Shown in pieces: positions 34,460 through 44,234 of a stretch of 64,000 bases of DNA. Below the pieces are notes generated by a model. It did no database searches, was not told the origin of the DNA, and was given only the letters and a program-made list of their open reading frames with translations. Within the stretch, counting starts at the first letter, position 1, and each line of letters starts with the position of its first letter. Both the position numbers and the translations under genes were made by a program. This stretch comes from Vibrio sp. 10N.261.45.E2 (lineage in GTDB: Bacteria > Pseudomonadota > Gammaproteobacteria > Enterobacterales > Vibrionaceae). The stretch spans positions 239,835 through 303,834 of the forward strand of contig NZ_MCZZ01000111.1 in the NCBI RefSeq assembly GCF_002875705.1. Reading direction: 5' to 3'.

Positions 34460-34542
34460 GCTCTTTTGGTGATAAATCTTGCTAAAAGAGCAAAGTAGCC
34501 AAGTTCGACTCAAAACGTGTTCAATACACAAACTTGGCTACT
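34460..34542 (+). other. Two tandem stem-loops between ribBX and ribH
   Basis: GCTCTTTT (34460-34467) pairs with AAAAGAGC (34484-34491). Then AGTAGCCAAGTT (34494-34505) pairs perfectly over 12 bp with AACTTGGCTACT (34531-34542). There is no T-run after either. They lie in a 295-base gap, long for this otherwise compact operon, and may be RNA-processing or attenuation structures. Confidence 0.6.
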
Positions 34543-34640
34543 CGCTGTTCCAATATGGTTGGGAGCAGCGCTGCATTATCATCTTTACATTGCCGGTGTC
34601 TGTTCTTCTAAATTACCATTAGATATTGCTCACAGTTTTG

Positions 34641-34649
34641 TGCTAGAAT
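34641..34649 (+). promoter_or_regulatory. Possible extended -10 promoter of ribH
   Basis: TGCTAGAAT fits an extended -10 element (TGnTATAAT with one change). It lies 42 bases upstream of the ribH start, with no good -35, and would let ribH-nusB be expressed apart from ribBX. Confidence 0.35.
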
Positions 34650-34690
34650 CCGGCGATTCTCACTTGATGAAAATAGTTAAAGGAAGGCTT

Positions 34691-35161
34691 ATGAAAGTGA
34701 TCGAGGGTGGCTTCCCAGCGCCAAATGCAAAAATTGCTATCGTTATTGCTCGTTTCAACAGTTTTATTAACGAAAGTTTACTTTCTGGTGCAATCGATAC
34801 TTTAAAGCGTCATGGACAAGTAAGCGAAGACAACATCACAGTTGTTCGTTGCCCTGGTGCAGTTGAACTTCCACTTGTAGCGCAGCGCGTTGCAAAAACA
34901 GGCAAGTTCGATGCGATTGTATCTCTTGGTACAGTAATTCGTGGCGGTACACCTCACTTTGACTATGTTTGTAGTGAATGTAATAAAGGTTTGGCACAAG
35001 TGTCTCTGGAATACTCTCTTCCAGTAGCGTTTGGTGTCCTTACTGTTGATACGATCGATCAAGCTATTGAACGCGCAGGAACCAAGGCTGGTAATAAGGG
35101 TGCAGAAGCAGCACTTAGCGCACTTGAGATGATCAACGTTCTTTCTGAAATCGATTCCTAA
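34691..35161 (+). CDS. ribH: 6,7-dimethyl-8-ribityllumazine synthase RibH
   Basis: A 156-residue protein, identical in length to E. coli RibH. It forms the lumazine from DHBP and the pyrimidine made by RibD. Motifs: [10 protein letters not shown] near residue 20, [11 protein letters not shown] near 55, and [15 protein letters not shown] with the catalytic histidine near residue 88. An open frame extends upstream to 34517, but the ATG at 34691 with AAGGAAGG 4-5 bases before it is the family start. The stop codon overlaps the nusB ATG by one base. Confidence 0.96.
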   Translation: MKVIEGGFPAPNAKIAIVIARFNSFINESLLSGAIDTLKRHGQVSEDNITVVRCPGAVELPLVAQRVAKTGKFDAIVSLGTVIRGGTPHFDYVCSECNKGLAQVSLEYSLPVAFGVLTVDTIDQAIERAGTKAGNKGAEAALSALEMINVLSEIDS

Positions 35162-35628
35162 TGGGGGCCAGTGTGAAACCAGCCGCACGTCGTAACGCAC
35201 GTCAATTTGCTCTACAAGCAATTTATTCTTGGCAAATTACTAAAGAAAATATTGCTACCGTTGAAGAACAGTTCTTATCTGGTGGTAAGTATGATGAAGA
35301 AGAGCATCATGCTGCAGAGCCTGCTCTTGCTATGCCAGAAACAGACGTTGCATACTTCCGCGACCTACTAACTGGTGTTGCTCTTAGCCACATGGAACTT
35401 GATAGCAAGCTTCGTCCATTCGTATCTCGCCCTATGCAAGATCTGGATCTGATGGAACTAGCGCTTCTACGTTTAGCTATGTACGAGATGACTCGTCGCG
35501 AAGATGTACCATACAAAGTGGTTATCAACGAAGCTATCGAGCTTGCAAAAGTATTTGCAGCAGAAGACAGCCATAAGTTTGTTAACGGTGTGCTTGATAA
35601 AGCTGCACCGCACGTTCGTAAGAAATAA
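35161..35628 (+). CDS. nusB: Transcription antitermination factor NusB
   Basis: A 155-residue all-helical protein (E. coli 139) with the start [16 protein letters not shown] and the C-terminal [25 protein letters not shown] signature. It binds boxA RNA with NusE (S10) in rRNA antitermination complexes. Translation is coupled to ribH through a TAATG overlap. A terminator follows directly. Confidence 0.96.
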   Translation: MGASVKPAARRNARQFALQAIYSWQITKENIATVEEQFLSGGKYDEEEHHAAEPALAMPETDVAYFRDLLTGVALSHMELDSKLRPFVSRPMQDLDLMELALLRLAMYEMTRREDVPYKVVINEAIELAKVFAAEDSHKFVNGVLDKAAPHVRKK

Positions 35629-35649
35629 GACGTTCGTATATTGAATCTA

Positions 35650-35678
35650 AAGGTCAGCTTTTATGCTGGCCTTTTTTG
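35650..35678 (+). terminator. Terminator after nusB
   Basis: AAGGTCAGC pairs with GCTGGCCTT (one G-U pair) around a 6-base loop, followed by six T. It lies just before thiL. Confidence 0.88.
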
Positions 35679-35715
35679 TAACTCAATTTCTGTAATACCA
35701 AAGATAGGGCATGTG

Positions 35716-36690
35716 ATGTCTGGCGAATTTAACCTGATTGAAAAATATTTTGTAAATCGACAACCACAACGTAAAGACGTTCTTCTGGCTGCTGGCGATG
35801 ATTGTGCTTTGGTAAAAGCGCCGGGCAATGTTGAGATAGCGATCAGCACGGACACCTTAGTGGCTGGTACTCATTTTTTAGCTGAAGCGAATCCGGCTTG
35901 GGTGGCACACAAGGCTTTGGCTTCCAACATCAGTGACCTTGCTGCTATGGGGGCTACGCCTGCTTGGGTGTCGTTTGCTTTAACTATGCCAGAGGTGGAT
36001 GAGGCATGGCTTGCTCCCTTCTGTGACGCCTTTTTTAAGCTCGCAGATTACTTTGGTATTCAGTTAATTGGTGGCGACACAACGAAAGGGCCATTAAGCC
36101 TGACATTGACGGTGCAAGGTTTTGTGCCGGAAGGGAAAGCGCTACGTAGAGACGGTGCCAAAGTCGGAGATTGGATTTACGTGACAGGTAATCTAGGCGA
36201 TAGCAAGGCTGGCCTAGAGGTGTTGCTAGACCCAGAGGCAAACAACGCTAAGCCTTATGCAAGAGAGCTTGAAGAGAGGCATTACATTAGTGCTCCACGA
36301 GTTCTCGCAGGTCAAGCGCTCGTGAATCTTGCTTCATCGGCTATTGATATCTCAGATGGCGTTATTGCTGATCTAAAACATATCCTTAAGCGCTCTCAGG
36401 TAGGGGCGAGTATTGATGTAAGCACTCTGCCTATCTCTTCAGAACTACGCCAGTTCGCCCCTGATATCGCTTCAGCTCAGCAGTATGCGCTTACCAGTGG
36501 TGAAGAGTACGAACTGTGCTTTACTGTGCCTGAAGAGAATAAAGGGTCGTTGGAAAGTGCTTTGTCGCACACAGGTACAAAAGTCACCTGCATTGGCCAG
36601 ATAAGACCTGTAGAATATTTTGAATTACACAATAATGGTGAACCACTAAGATGGAACTTAACTGGTTACGATCACTTTAAGGTTAATTGA
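35716..36690 (+). CDS. thiL: Thiamine-monophosphate kinase ThiL
   Basis: A 324-residue PurM-like ATP-grasp-unrelated kinase (E. coli 325) that makes thiamine diphosphate. Motifs: LAAGDDCALV near residue 27, ISTDTLVAGTHF, the GGDTTKGPLSLTLTVQG segment near 118, and DISDGVIADLKHI near 213. The ATG at 35716 begins MSGEFNLIEKYF, the family start; upstream in-frame codons run through the nusB terminator and are rejected. The stop overlaps the pgpA ATG (TGATG). Confidence 0.95.
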   Translation: MSGEFNLIEKYFVNRQPQRKDVLLAAGDDCALVKAPGNVEIAISTDTLVAGTHFLAEANPAWVAHKALASNISDLAAMGATPAWVSFALTMPEVDEAWLAPFCDAFFKLADYFGIQLIGGDTTKGPLSLTLTVQGFVPEGKALRRDGAKVGDWIYVTGNLGDSKAGLEVLLDPEANNAKPYARELEERHYISAPRVLAGQALVNLASSAIDISDGVIADLKHILKRSQVGASIDVSTLPISSELRQFAPDIASAQQYALTSGEEYELCFTVPEENKGSLESALSHTGTKVTCIGQIRPVEYFELHNNGEPLRWNLTGYDHFKVN

Positions 36691-37196
36691 TGACAAACCC
36701 ACTTTCTCTTATTTCTCTTAAAAACCCTTGGCACTTATTGGCAACAGGTTTTGGTAGTGGCTTATCGCCGATTATTCCCGGTACAATGGGCACGTTGGCG
36801 TCAATTCCGTTGTACCTGCTGTTAGTTCAGTTGCCTTTTCCTGCTTATGTTGCCGTTGTGGTAGTAAGCTGCATTATTGGTATTAAAATCTGCCAAGTGA
36901 CGTCTGATGATATGGGCGTACATGATCACGGCTCTATCGTGTGGGATGAGTTCGCGGGCTTTTGGATCACCATGAGCTTAGTGCCTATGCTGAATATCCC
37001 TGCCGATGACTGGAAATGGCTTTTGACTGGTTTTGTGCTTTTCCGCTTCTTTGACATGGTAAAACCATGGCCGATTGGTTGGTTAGATGCGCGAGTTCAT
37101 GGCGGCCTAGGTATCATGATTGATGATATCGTGGCGGGTATTATGGCGGCGATTTCGCTGTATGCCGTAGCACATTTCGCAGGTTGGTTAGTTTAA
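36690..37196 (+). CDS. pgpA: Phosphatidylglycerophosphatase A PgpA
   Basis: A 168-residue inner-membrane enzyme (E. coli 172) that dephosphorylates phosphatidylglycerol phosphate. The catalytic region includes GLSPIIPGTMGTLASIP near residue 25 and DDMGVHDHGSIVWDEFAGFW near residue 72, with hydrophobic helices in the C-terminal half. ATG overlaps the thiL stop; TAAGG lies 7 bases upstream. A TTG one codon earlier is less likely. Confidence 0.95.
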   Translation: MTNPLSLISLKNPWHLLATGFGSGLSPIIPGTMGTLASIPLYLLLVQLPFPAYVAVVVVSCIIGIKICQVTSDDMGVHDHGSIVWDEFAGFWITMSLVPMLNIPADDWKWLLTGFVLFRFFDMVKPWPIGWLDARVHGGLGIMIDDIVAGIMAAISLYAVAHFAGWLV

Positions 37197-37252
37197 GCTG
37201 GCTGAACGATTAAGGTTTAGTTCGCGATACATTAAGCTAATTAGCAGAAACT

Positions 37253-37284
37253 AAAAAGGTTGACCCTAGGGCCAACCTTTTTTG
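37253..37284. terminator. Bidirectional terminator between pgpA and dxs
   Basis: AAAAAGGTTG-CCCTAGGG-CAACCTTTTT forms a nearly continuous stem with T and A runs on both sides. It lies between convergent pgpA and dxs. Confidence 0.88.
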
Positions 37285-37292
37285 TTTTTATT

Positions 37293-37338
37293 GCTTACGA
37301 GCTTACGAGCTTACGAGCTTACGAGCTTACGAGCTTAC
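37293..37338. repeat. Octanucleotide tandem repeat downstream of dxs
   Basis: Six copies of GCTTAC in a strict 8-base period (GCTTACGA, last copy followed by GG). The array is perfect over about 46 bases and lies between the terminator and the dxs stop codon, outside any gene. Confidence 0.95.
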
Positions 37339-37347
37339 GGATTAAGG

Positions 37348-39231
37348 CTACTTAGCAAGGTAGTCAGAAATAGACTTCTCAATCCCTTTCGCATCTAAGC
37401 CAAGCTCTTCATGCAGTTCGCCTTGAGTACCTTGAGCAATAAACTTGTCTGGTAGACCAAGGTTCAATACAGGCATTAGCTGTTTCTCTTGCATCAAGAA
37501 CTCGATCACACCCGCGCCAGCACCACCTGCAATCGCATTCTCTTCGATAGTCACAAGTACATCGTGGTCAGCGATAAGCTGTTTAATCAGTGCTTCATCT
37601 AGAGGCTTCACAAAGCGCATATCTGCAACTGTCGCATCGATAGCTTCAGCAGTTTGGAGTGCGTTCTCAAGGAAAGTACCGAAGCTTAGGATAGCGACTT
37701 TTGAGCCATCTTTTGCTTTTTTGCTTTCGCGAACGATACGACCTTTACCAATCTCAAGCGCGGTAAACTCACTTTGAATCTCAGTACCCATACCATTACC
37801 GCGAGGATAACGTACGGCACTAGGACCTGTGTGCTGGTGGCCTGTGTAAAGCATTTGGCGACATTCGTTTTCATCGCTTGGCGCCATGATCACCATATTT
37901 GGAATGCAGCGCATGAAGCTTAAATCGAACGCGCCTTGGTGTGTTTGACCATCAGCACCAACAAGACCTGCTCGGTCAATTGCGAACATCACTGGTAAGT
38001 CCATGATAGCCACATCGTGGATCAGTTGATCGTAGCCACGCTGTAGGAATGTCGAGTAGATAGCCACAATCGGCTTATCACCGGCAATCGCCATACCTGT
38101 TGCTAGCGTCACAGCATGCTGCTCAGCAATCGCTACGTCAAAGTACTGTTCTGGGTACTCTTTAGAGAAACGCACCATGCCAGAGCCTTCACGCATTGCA
38201 GGCGTGATCGCCATTAGCTTAGGATCTTGTGCGGCCATATCACATAAGAAGTCACCAAATATCTTAGAGAAAGTTGGTTTCGAGCTGGTGCTCTTCGGCA
38301 GACTTGAGTGCGCTGGATCGAATTTCGGTACGCCGTGGTAACCGATTGGATCTTTCTCAGCTGGCTCGTAGCCTTTGCCTTTCTTAGTCATGATATGCAG
38401 GAACTGAGGGCCTTTTAGGTCTCTCATGTTCTTCAGTGTTTTAATCAGCTCATTGACATCGTGACCATCAATTGGACCAATGTAATTGAAGCCTAACTCT
38501 TCGAACATGGTGCCAGGGACAACCATGCCTTTTAGATGCTCTTCTGTACGACGAACCAACTCTTTAATCGGCGGAACGCCTGATAGCACTTTCTTGCCAC
38601 CCTCACGAATTGACGTGTAAAGACTGCCAGAAAGAACTTGAGCTAGGTGGTTATTTAGCGCACCTACGTTTTCAGAGATCGACATCTCGTTATCGTTCAG
38701 GATAACCAACATGTCATTGTGTATATCGCCCGCGTGGTTCATGGCTTCAAATGCCATGCCCGCAGTAATCGCGCCATCACCAATCACACTCACAACTTTA
38801 CGGTTCTTGCCTTCTTTCTTCGCACTGATAGCCATACCAAGTGCAGCACTGATCGATGTTGAAGAGTGACCAACAGAAAGAGTGTCGTATTCGCTCTCTT
38901 CACGCCATGGGAATGGGTGCAGTCCATCTTTTTGGCGGATAGTCGATAAGCGGTCGCGACGACCTGTAAGAATTTTATGTGGATATGCTTGGTGGCCAAC
39001 ATCCCAAACCAACTGGTCAAAAGGTGTGTTGTACACGTAGTGCAGAGCCACTGTTAGCTCTACTGTACCTAAGCCTGACGCTAAGTGACCACTTGATTGG
39101 CTCACTGAGTTAAGAAGATAGGTACGTAATTCATCACAAAGCTGTGTAAGCGTCTCTTTCGGGAGGAGACGCAAATCCTCTGGCTTATCAGCTAAAGCAA
39201 GAGTTGGGTACTTTGATATATCAAGAGTCAT
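37348..39231 (-). CDS. dxs: 1-deoxy-D-xylulose-5-phosphate synthase Dxs
   Basis: A 627-residue thiamine-diphosphate enzyme (E. coli 620) making DXP from pyruvate and glyceraldehyde 3-phosphate, the entry of the MEP isoprenoid pathway and of thiamine and pyridoxal synthesis. The TDP motif [18 protein letters not shown]...DNEMSIS lies at about residues 150-182, the transketolase pyrimidine domain at about 320-480 ([22 protein letters not shown]), and the C-terminal domain after about 500. It is last in the xseB-ispA-dxs operon, as in E. coli. Confidence 0.97.
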   Translation of the reverse strand: MTLDISKYPTLALADKPEDLRLLPKETLTQLCDELRTYLLNSVSQSSGHLASGLGTVELTVALHYVYNTPFDQLVWDVGHQAYPHKILTGRRDRLSTIRQKDGLHPFPWREESEYDTLSVGHSSTSISAALGMAISAKKEGKNRKVVSVIGDGAITAGMAFEAMNHAGDIHNDMLVILNDNEMSISENVGALNNHLAQVLSGSLYTSIREGGKKVLSGVPPIKELVRRTEEHLKGMVVPGTMFEELGFNYIGPIDGHDVNELIKTLKNMRDLKGPQFLHIMTKKGKGYEPAEKDPIGYHGVPKFDPAHSSLPKSTSSKPTFSKIFGDFLCDMAAQDPKLMAITPAMREGSGMVRFSKEYPEQYFDVAIAEQHAVTLATGMAIAGDKPIVAIYSTFLQRGYDQLIHDVAIMDLPVMFAIDRAGLVGADGQTHQGAFDLSFMRCIPNMVIMAPSDENECRQMLYTGHQHTGPSAVRYPRGNGMGTEIQSEFTALEIGKGRIVRESKKAKDGSKVAILSFGTFLENALQTAEAIDATVADMRFVKPLDEALIKQLIADHDVLVTIEENAIAGGAGAGVIEFLMQEKQLMPVLNLGLPDKFIAQGTQGELHEELGLDAKGIEKSISDYLAK

Positions 39232-39252
39232 AGGTAATGCGCGCTTATTGTC

Positions 39253-40149
39253 TTAGTTCTTGCGCTCGATGACGTATCGGGCGAACTCTTCGAGTAACTG
39301 GGTATTGTATGGGATTGCAGCCAAAGCTTGAAGCGCTTCCTGTAGCAGAGTTTGCGCTTTTTCTTGAGCGCCCTCTAAACCTAACAAAGAAGGATAGGTG
39401 CTTTTGTTCAATTCTTGGTCAGAACCCTGTGGTTTACCCAAAGTTTCAGTATCGCTAGTGATATCTAAAATATCATCTTTAACCTGGAATGCTAATCCAA
39501 TGGCATCGGCGTACTTATCTAATTGAGGCATCACTTCCAACGCTTTTTCACCAGCAGCAAGTGCACCTAAACGAATCGCACACTTCATTAGAGCACCCGT
39601 TTTATTGCGGTGAACTTCTTCCAGTTCTGCTAGTGTGACAGAGCGGTTTTCAGCTTCAATATCAAGTGCTTGTCCAATACACATACCTTGCGCACCAGAG
39701 GCTTCGGCTAGGCGTTGAATCATTCGAACGCGATTGCTTTCACCGTCAGCACTTAATGTACCTTCCGCAAGTATAGTAAACGCGAGAGTTTGTAGAGCAT
39801 CGCCAGTTAAAATTGCCGTTGCTTCATCGTATTTGATGTGACAAGTCTGATGGCCACGACGCAGTTCATCGTCGTCCATTGCTGGAAGGTCGTCGTGAAT
39901 CAGAGAGTAGGCATGAATACATTCGATTGCAGATGCTGGAGTGTCGAGTTCTTCAGCGGTGCAGCCGAGCATTTCCCCTGTAATGTAGACAAGAAATGGA
40001 CGTGCGCGTTTGCCGCCTAAAAGTAACCCATAACGCATCGCGTTGATTAGGTTCTGATTTTGGTGTGGCAGGCGATCAAGCCAAAGGTTCAGTTGCTCGT
40101 TATTACGTGCTTGATAAGACAATAAAGTCTCGATCATAGGGGATCTCAT
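39253..40149 (-). CDS. ispA: Farnesyl diphosphate synthase (geranyltranstransferase) IspA
   Basis: A 298-residue polyprenyl synthase (E. coli 299). The first aspartate-rich motif is HDDLPAMDDDELRRG (about 85-99), the second DDILD (about 222-226). GGKRARPFLVY near residue 47 binds the diphosphate. An internal ATG four codons in (40137) is an alternative start; neither ribosome site is strong. It lies 8 bases after xseB and 21 bases before dxs. Confidence 0.96.
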   Translation of the reverse strand: MRSPMIETLLSYQARNNEQLNLWLDRLPHQNQNLINAMRYGLLLGGKRARPFLVYITGEMLGCTAEELDTPASAIECIHAYSLIHDDLPAMDDDELRRGHQTCHIKYDEATAILTGDALQTLAFTILAEGTLSADGESNRVRMIQRLAEASGAQGMCIGQALDIEAENRSVTLAELEEVHRNKTGALMKCAIRLGALAAGEKALEVMPQLDKYADAIGLAFQVKDDILDITSDTETLGKPQGSDQELNKSTYPSLLGLEGAQEKAQTLLQEALQALAAIPYNTQLLEEFARYVIERKN

Positions 40150-40157
40150 ACAATTCG

Positions 40158-40400
40158 TTATTCTGGTTGTGGGTTAAAGTCACTAAGTTCTGCGTTTTCA
40201 TCATTTTGCAGTAGGATGCTAACACGCTGTTCAGCATCGTTTAGTTTGCTTTGACCGGCACGAGCGAGGGAGATGCCTCGTTCGAACTTTTTAAGCGCAT
40301 CATCTAAAGCTAGATCACCGTTTTCTAGTTGATCAACCAAGCCATCAAGCTCTTCGATTGCTGCTTCAAAGCTCATATTTTCAGGTTTCTTAGTAGCCAT
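40158..40400 (-). CDS. xseB: Exodeoxyribonuclease VII small subunit XseB
   Basis: An 80-residue acidic helical protein, the usual length, with the family signature MSFEAAIEELDGLVDQLENGDLALD split across residues 9-33 and KKFERGISLA. It partners XseA (not in this window). It is the first gene of xseB-ispA-dxs. The 298-base gap upstream carries the promoters for this operon and for pomA. Confidence 0.95.
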   Translation of the reverse strand: MATKKPENMSFEAAIEELDGLVDQLENGDLALDDALKKFERGISLARAGQSKLNDAEQRVSILLQNDENAELSDFNPQPE

Positions 40401-40623
40401 AATAAATCTGCGTTTGGAAAGATGAACGAACGTTACCCTAGGCCGCTGAGATGGTCAAATGTAACCAAGAAATTTTGCTAGAAAGTTCGTTTTTAAGGGG
40501 CTTCAACTCACTTTGGTCGAATAACCTTAGCTTTATCGAGTTTATGCGCTACGTATAAGTCCAAAGTAAGCCAATAGTTGTGATTCAAAAACGAAAAGTG
40601 TGATACTTAGGCCAAGAATTTAC

Positions 40624-40650
40624 TAAAAGATCTTATAGTCTTGCCGATAC
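40624..40650 (+). promoter_or_regulatory. Sigma-28 (FliA) promoter of pomAB
   Basis: TAAA (40624-40627), exactly 15 bases, then GCCGATAC (40643-40650) matches the FliA consensus TAAA-N15-GCCGATAA with a single change. It lies 49 bases upstream of the pomA start, as expected for a late flagellar gene. Confidence 0.85.
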
Positions 40651-40698
40651 AAAGATTATCGTCGACATAGAGCTACAAAAAAGCATGAGGAGTGCTCA

Positions 40699-41463
40699 GT
40701 GGATTTAGCAACCCTAATAGGTTTGATTGGTGGATTTGCCTTTGTAATCATGGCAATGATCCTAGGTGGAAGCCTCGGGATGTTCTATGACACGACATCC
40801 ATTTTGATCGTAGTTGGTGGTTCAACCTTTGTTGTTCTAATGAAGTTCACCATGGGACAGTTCTTTGGTGCGACTAAAATCGCAGGCAAAGCCTTTATGT
40901 TTAAGGCCGACGAGCCTGAAGATCTGATCGCAAAAGTTGTTGAGATGGCGGACGCAGCTCGTAAAGGTGGCTTCTTAGCTCTGGAAGAGATGGAAATCAG
41001 CAACAGCTTCATGCAAAAGGGCATCGACTTATTAGTGGATGGCCATGATGGTGATGTGGTGCGTGCTGCACTGCAAAAAGACATTGCATTAACTACAGAA
41101 CGTCACGAACAGGGCGCGAAAGTGTTCTCTGCATTTGGTGATGTAGCACCCGCGATGGGTATGATTGGTACCTTGGTTGGTTTGGTTGCGATGCTTTCGA
41201 ACATGGATGATCCAAAAGCGATCGGTCCTGCGATGGCGGTAGCACTTTTGACAACCCTATACGGTGCGATTCTTTCTAATATGGTGTTCTTCCCAATTGC
41301 AGACAAGCTTGCACTGCGTCGTGACCAAGAGACACTGAACCGTCGCCTAGTTATGGACGGTGTATTGGCTATTCAAGATGGTCAAAACCCACGAGTTATT
41401 GATGGTTACCTCAAGAGCTACCTAAACGAAGGTAAGCGCACGATTGATGGTGAACCTGCGTAA
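40699..41463 (+). CDS. pomA: Sodium-driven flagellar motor stator protein PomA
   Basis: A 254-residue inner-membrane stator protein (MotA/TolQ/ExbB family) with four hydrophobic helices: two near the N-terminus (about 5-25 and 30-50) and two after about residue 145 (AFGDVAPAMGMIGTLVGLVAML and VALLTTLYGAILSNM). The charged cytoplasmic loop (about 60-140) contacts FliG. GTG start with GAGGAG 6 bases upstream. It forms the Na+ channel with PomB encoded just downstream and is preceded by a sigma-28 promoter. Confidence 0.97.
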   Translation: MDLATLIGLIGGFAFVIMAMILGGSLGMFYDTTSILIVVGGSTFVVLMKFTMGQFFGATKIAGKAFMFKADEPEDLIAKVVEMADAARKGGFLALEEMEISNSFMQKGIDLLVDGHDGDVVRAALQKDIALTTERHEQGAKVFSAFGDVAPAMGMIGTLVGLVAMLSNMDDPKAIGPAMAVALLTTLYGAILSNMVFFPIADKLALRRDQETLNRRLVMDGVLAIQDGQNPRVIDGYLKSYLNEGKRTIDGEPA

Positions 41464-41475
41464 GAGGAGTTGAAG

Positions 41476-42423
41476 ATGGATGAAGATAATCCATGTAAAT
41501 GTCCTCCTCCGGGGTTACCTCAATGGATGGGGACATTTGCTGACTTGATGTCACTGCTGATGTGTTTCTTCGTACTGCTACTCTCATTCTCAGAGATGGA
41601 CGTACTGAAGTTCAAACAGATCGCTGGCTCGATGAAATTCGCGTTTGGTGTACAAAACCGCTTGGAAGTGAAAGATATTCCTAAAGGCACCAGCATCATT
41701 GCACAAGAGTTTCGCCCTGGTCGCCCAGAGCCGACACCGATTGATGTGATCATGCAGCAGACTATTGATATTACGCAGCAAACGCTTGAGTTTCATGAAG
41801 GTGAATCTGATCGAGCGGGCGGTACGATGCGTGACCAAGGTAAGATGACCGGAGGAAAGTCGCCAGAGGTATCGACTCACGACAATCAAAACTCTGAGTC
41901 AGACCAACAGCAACAACAAGCTGAAGCTCAATCGCAAGAGATGGAAACCTTGATGGAAAGCATCAAGAAAGCGTTGGAACGAGAGATCGACCAAGGCGCG
42001 ATTGAGGTGGAAAACCTTGGCCAGCAGATTGTAATTCGAATCCGTGAAAAAGGTGCATTCCCATCAGGTTCTGCTTTCTTACAACCTAAGTTCCGCCCAT
42101 TGGTAAGACAAGTGGCTGAGTTAGTGAAAGATGTTCCGGGTATTGTTCGAATTTCTGGGCACACCGATAACCAACGTCTTGATTCTGAGCTGTATCGCTC
42201 TAATTGGGATTTGTCATCACAGCGAGCGGTGTCTGTTGCTCAAGAGATGGAAAAGGTTCGTGGATTCTCTCATCAACGCTTGAGAGTACGTGGCATGGCC
42301 GATACAGAGCCTGTAGAGCCGAATGATACTGAATGGCAACGTAGCCTTAACCGCCGTGTTGAAATCAGCATCATGCAGGGTGAGCCGCTTTATAGTGACG
42401 AAGTGCCTGTTATCAATGAATAG
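41476..42423 (+). CDS. pomB: Sodium-driven flagellar motor stator protein PomB
   Basis: A 315-residue stator protein. A short cytoplasmic N-terminus (DEDNPCKCPPPGLP) is followed by one membrane helix with the ion-binding aspartate D23 in GTFADLMSLLMCFF, a plug/linker region rich in Q and E (about 60-165), and a C-terminal OmpA-like peptidoglycan-binding domain (about 185-305; ISGHTDN, LRVRGMADTEP). Its sequence agrees with Na+-type PomB of Vibrio rather than proton-type MotB. ATG at 41476 has GAGGAG 6 bases upstream; a TTG at 41470 abuts that site and is rejected. Confidence 0.96.
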   Translation: MDEDNPCKCPPPGLPQWMGTFADLMSLLMCFFVLLLSFSEMDVLKFKQIAGSMKFAFGVQNRLEVKDIPKGTSIIAQEFRPGRPEPTPIDVIMQQTIDITQQTLEFHEGESDRAGGTMRDQGKMTGGKSPEVSTHDNQNSESDQQQQQAEAQSQEMETLMESIKKALEREIDQGAIEVENLGQQIVIRIREKGAFPSGSAFLQPKFRPLVRQVAELVKDVPGIVRISGHTDNQRLDSELYRSNWDLSSQRAVSVAQEMEKVRGFSHQRLRVRGMADTEPVEPNDTEWQRSLNRRVEISIMQGEPLYSDEVPVINE

Positions 42424-42472
42424 CTTTTAATAAATAGCTGATAGATACACACGGTAGTATTCAGATAGCATC

Positions 42473-42505
42473 AAAAGCCCAACCTTATATAAGGTTGGGC
42501 TTTTT
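42473..42505 (+). terminator. Terminator of pomAB
   Basis: AAAAGCCCAACCTTA and TAAGGTTGGGCTTTT form a near-perfect 14-bp stem ending in a T-run. Confidence 0.95.
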
Positions 42506-42754
42506 GTTGGAGTGACGTGCAGTTGGTTTGTCTCTAAGGCTACGACAGCGGCTAAGCATGCTATTTTTAATAAGGTGTGTATTTATTACTGGTGCCAAAG
42601 CAAGCACTCTTTTCCTTGTCTTACTTTCTCATGTATAATTCGCGCCCTTAGATTTAGATATGATCTATTCTTGCTTCAAGTGCTGTGTAAATTCTCTTAA
42701 TTTACTTAGCGATGAGCGTTTTCAAAATTTGAACATTAATGTTGTGAAAGTACT
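42506..42754 (+). promoter_or_regulatory. Intergenic region with thiI promoter
   Basis: About 250 bases without a convincing gene. TATAAT at 42634-42639 is a good -10 element, without a strong -35. The transcript would have a leader of about 110 bases before thiI. No TPP riboswitch pattern was seen. Confidence 0.45.
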
Positions 42755-44203
42755 ATGAAATTTATTGTTAAGCCCCATCCGGAAATTTTTGTAAAAAGTG
42801 AATCGGTGCGTAAGCGCTTCACAAGGATTCTAGAGTGCAACATTCGTAACGTTATTCAGCGTCGCTGTGAAAGTGTTGCGGTATTCAACCGTCGCGACCA
42901 TATCGAAGTGACGTCTGAGAGTGACCAGTACTACACAGAAGTGTTAGAGGCTTTGACTCACACTCCAGGTATTCACCACTCTCTTGAAGTTCAACAGTCT
43001 GAGTTCAAAGACTTACACGATATTTACGAGCAAGTACTAGAACGCAGCCGTGCTGAAATTGAAGGCAAGACTTTCTCTGTACGTGCTAAGCGTCGTGGTA
43101 AGCATGACTTTACTTCTATTGAACTTGAACGCTACGTAGGCGGCGGTCTAAACCAAGCGGTTGAGTCGGCTCGCGTTAAGCTGAAAGATCCAGAAGTAAC
43201 GGTTAAAGTTGAAGTCGCGAACGACAAACTGAACCAAGTTCTAGCTCGTCACAAAGGCCTAGGTGGTTTCCCTCTAGGTACGCAAGAAGATCTGCTAAGT
43301 TTGATCTCTGGCGGTTTTGACTCTGGTGTTTCAAGCTACCTGCACATCAAACGTGGTTCTAAAGTTCACTACTGTTTCTTCAACCTTGGTGGCCCTGCGC
43401 ACGAGATTGGCGTAAAACAAGTGGCTCACTACCTATGGAATAAATACGGCTCATCTGCAAAGGTGAAGTTCATCTCTGTCGATTTTGAACCTGTGGTTGC
43501 TGAAATCCTTGAGAACGTAGAAGACGGCCAAATGGGTGTTGTTCTTAAGCGTATGTTCATGCGTGCTGGTGGTATGGTTGCTGAACGTTTCGGTATTGAA
43601 GCTCTGGTAACGGGTGAAGCACTCGGTCAGGTTTCTAGCCAAACACTAACGAACCTTCGTCACATCGATAACGTGACCGATACTTTGATTCTTCGCCCGC
43701 TTATCAACTGGGACAAAGAAGACATCATCGATCTATCTCGTACCATCGGTACTGAAGACTTCGCTAAAGTAATGCCTGAGTACTGTGGTGTTATCTCTAG
43801 GAAGCCAACAGTGAAAGCGAAGAAAGGCAAACTAGAAGCAGAAGAAGCTAAGTTTAACTTTGAAGTGCTGGATCAAGTGATCGAGAACGCTCGTGTTATG
43901 GATATCCGTGACATCGAGAAAGAGAGCCAAGAGCAAGCACCTGAAGTTGAACAGGTTCAAGCTGTGGCTGAGCACGCTATCGTTCTTGATATCCGTAGCC
44001 CAGAAGAAGAAGACGAAAGCCCGCTAGAGATTGAGGGTGTTGAAATTAAACACATCCCATTCTTCAAGCTTTCTACTCAGTTTGGCGATCTAGACCAAGC
44101 GAAAGAGTACTTGCTGTACTGTGACCGTGGTGTAATGAGCCGTCTACAGGCACTTTACCTACAAGAGCAAGGCTTCCATAACGTTAAGGTTTACCGCCCA
44201 TAG
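42755..44203 (+). CDS. thiI: tRNA 4-thiouridine synthase / thiazole sulfur carrier ThiI
   Basis: A 482-residue protein, the same length as E. coli ThiI. Domains: ferredoxin-like and THUMP (about 1-165), PP-loop AANH ATPase with [12 protein letters not shown] (about 188-199), and a C-terminal rhodanese domain (about 400-482) with the active cysteine in [10 protein letters not shown] (about residue 456). The second conserved cysteine is in EYCGVISR (about 344). It makes s4U8 in tRNA and passes sulfur to thiazole synthesis. A strong terminator follows. Confidence 0.97.
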   Translation: MKFIVKPHPEIFVKSESVRKRFTRILECNIRNVIQRRCESVAVFNRRDHIEVTSESDQYYTEVLEALTHTPGIHHSLEVQQSEFKDLHDIYEQVLERSRAEIEGKTFSVRAKRRGKHDFTSIELERYVGGGLNQAVESARVKLKDPEVTVKVEVANDKLNQVLARHKGLGGFPLGTQEDLLSLISGGFDSGVSSYLHIKRGSKVHYCFFNLGGPAHEIGVKQVAHYLWNKYGSSAKVKFISVDFEPVVAEILENVEDGQMGVVLKRMFMRAGGMVAERFGIEALVTGEALGQVSSQTLTNLRHIDNVTDTLILRPLINWDKEDIIDLSRTIGTEDFAKVMPEYCGVISRKPTVKAKKGKLEAEEAKFNFEVLDQVIENARVMDIRDIEKESQEQAPEVEQVQAVAEHAIVLDIRSPEEEDESPLEIEGVEIKHIPFFKLSTQFGDLDQAKEYLLYCDRGVMSRLQALYLQEQGFHNVKVYRP

Positions 44204-44234
44204 TGGTGTATTGACCAACCGTTAAGCATTTTGC

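Noticed and set aside
34517..34690. N-terminal extension of RibH by 58 codons
   Set aside because: The family start, length and an excellent ribosome site put the start at 34691. The extension overlaps the stem-loops.
42512..42700. 62-codon open frame upstream of thiI
   Set aside because: It overlaps the probable thiI promoter (TATAAT at 42634) and has no ribosome site.
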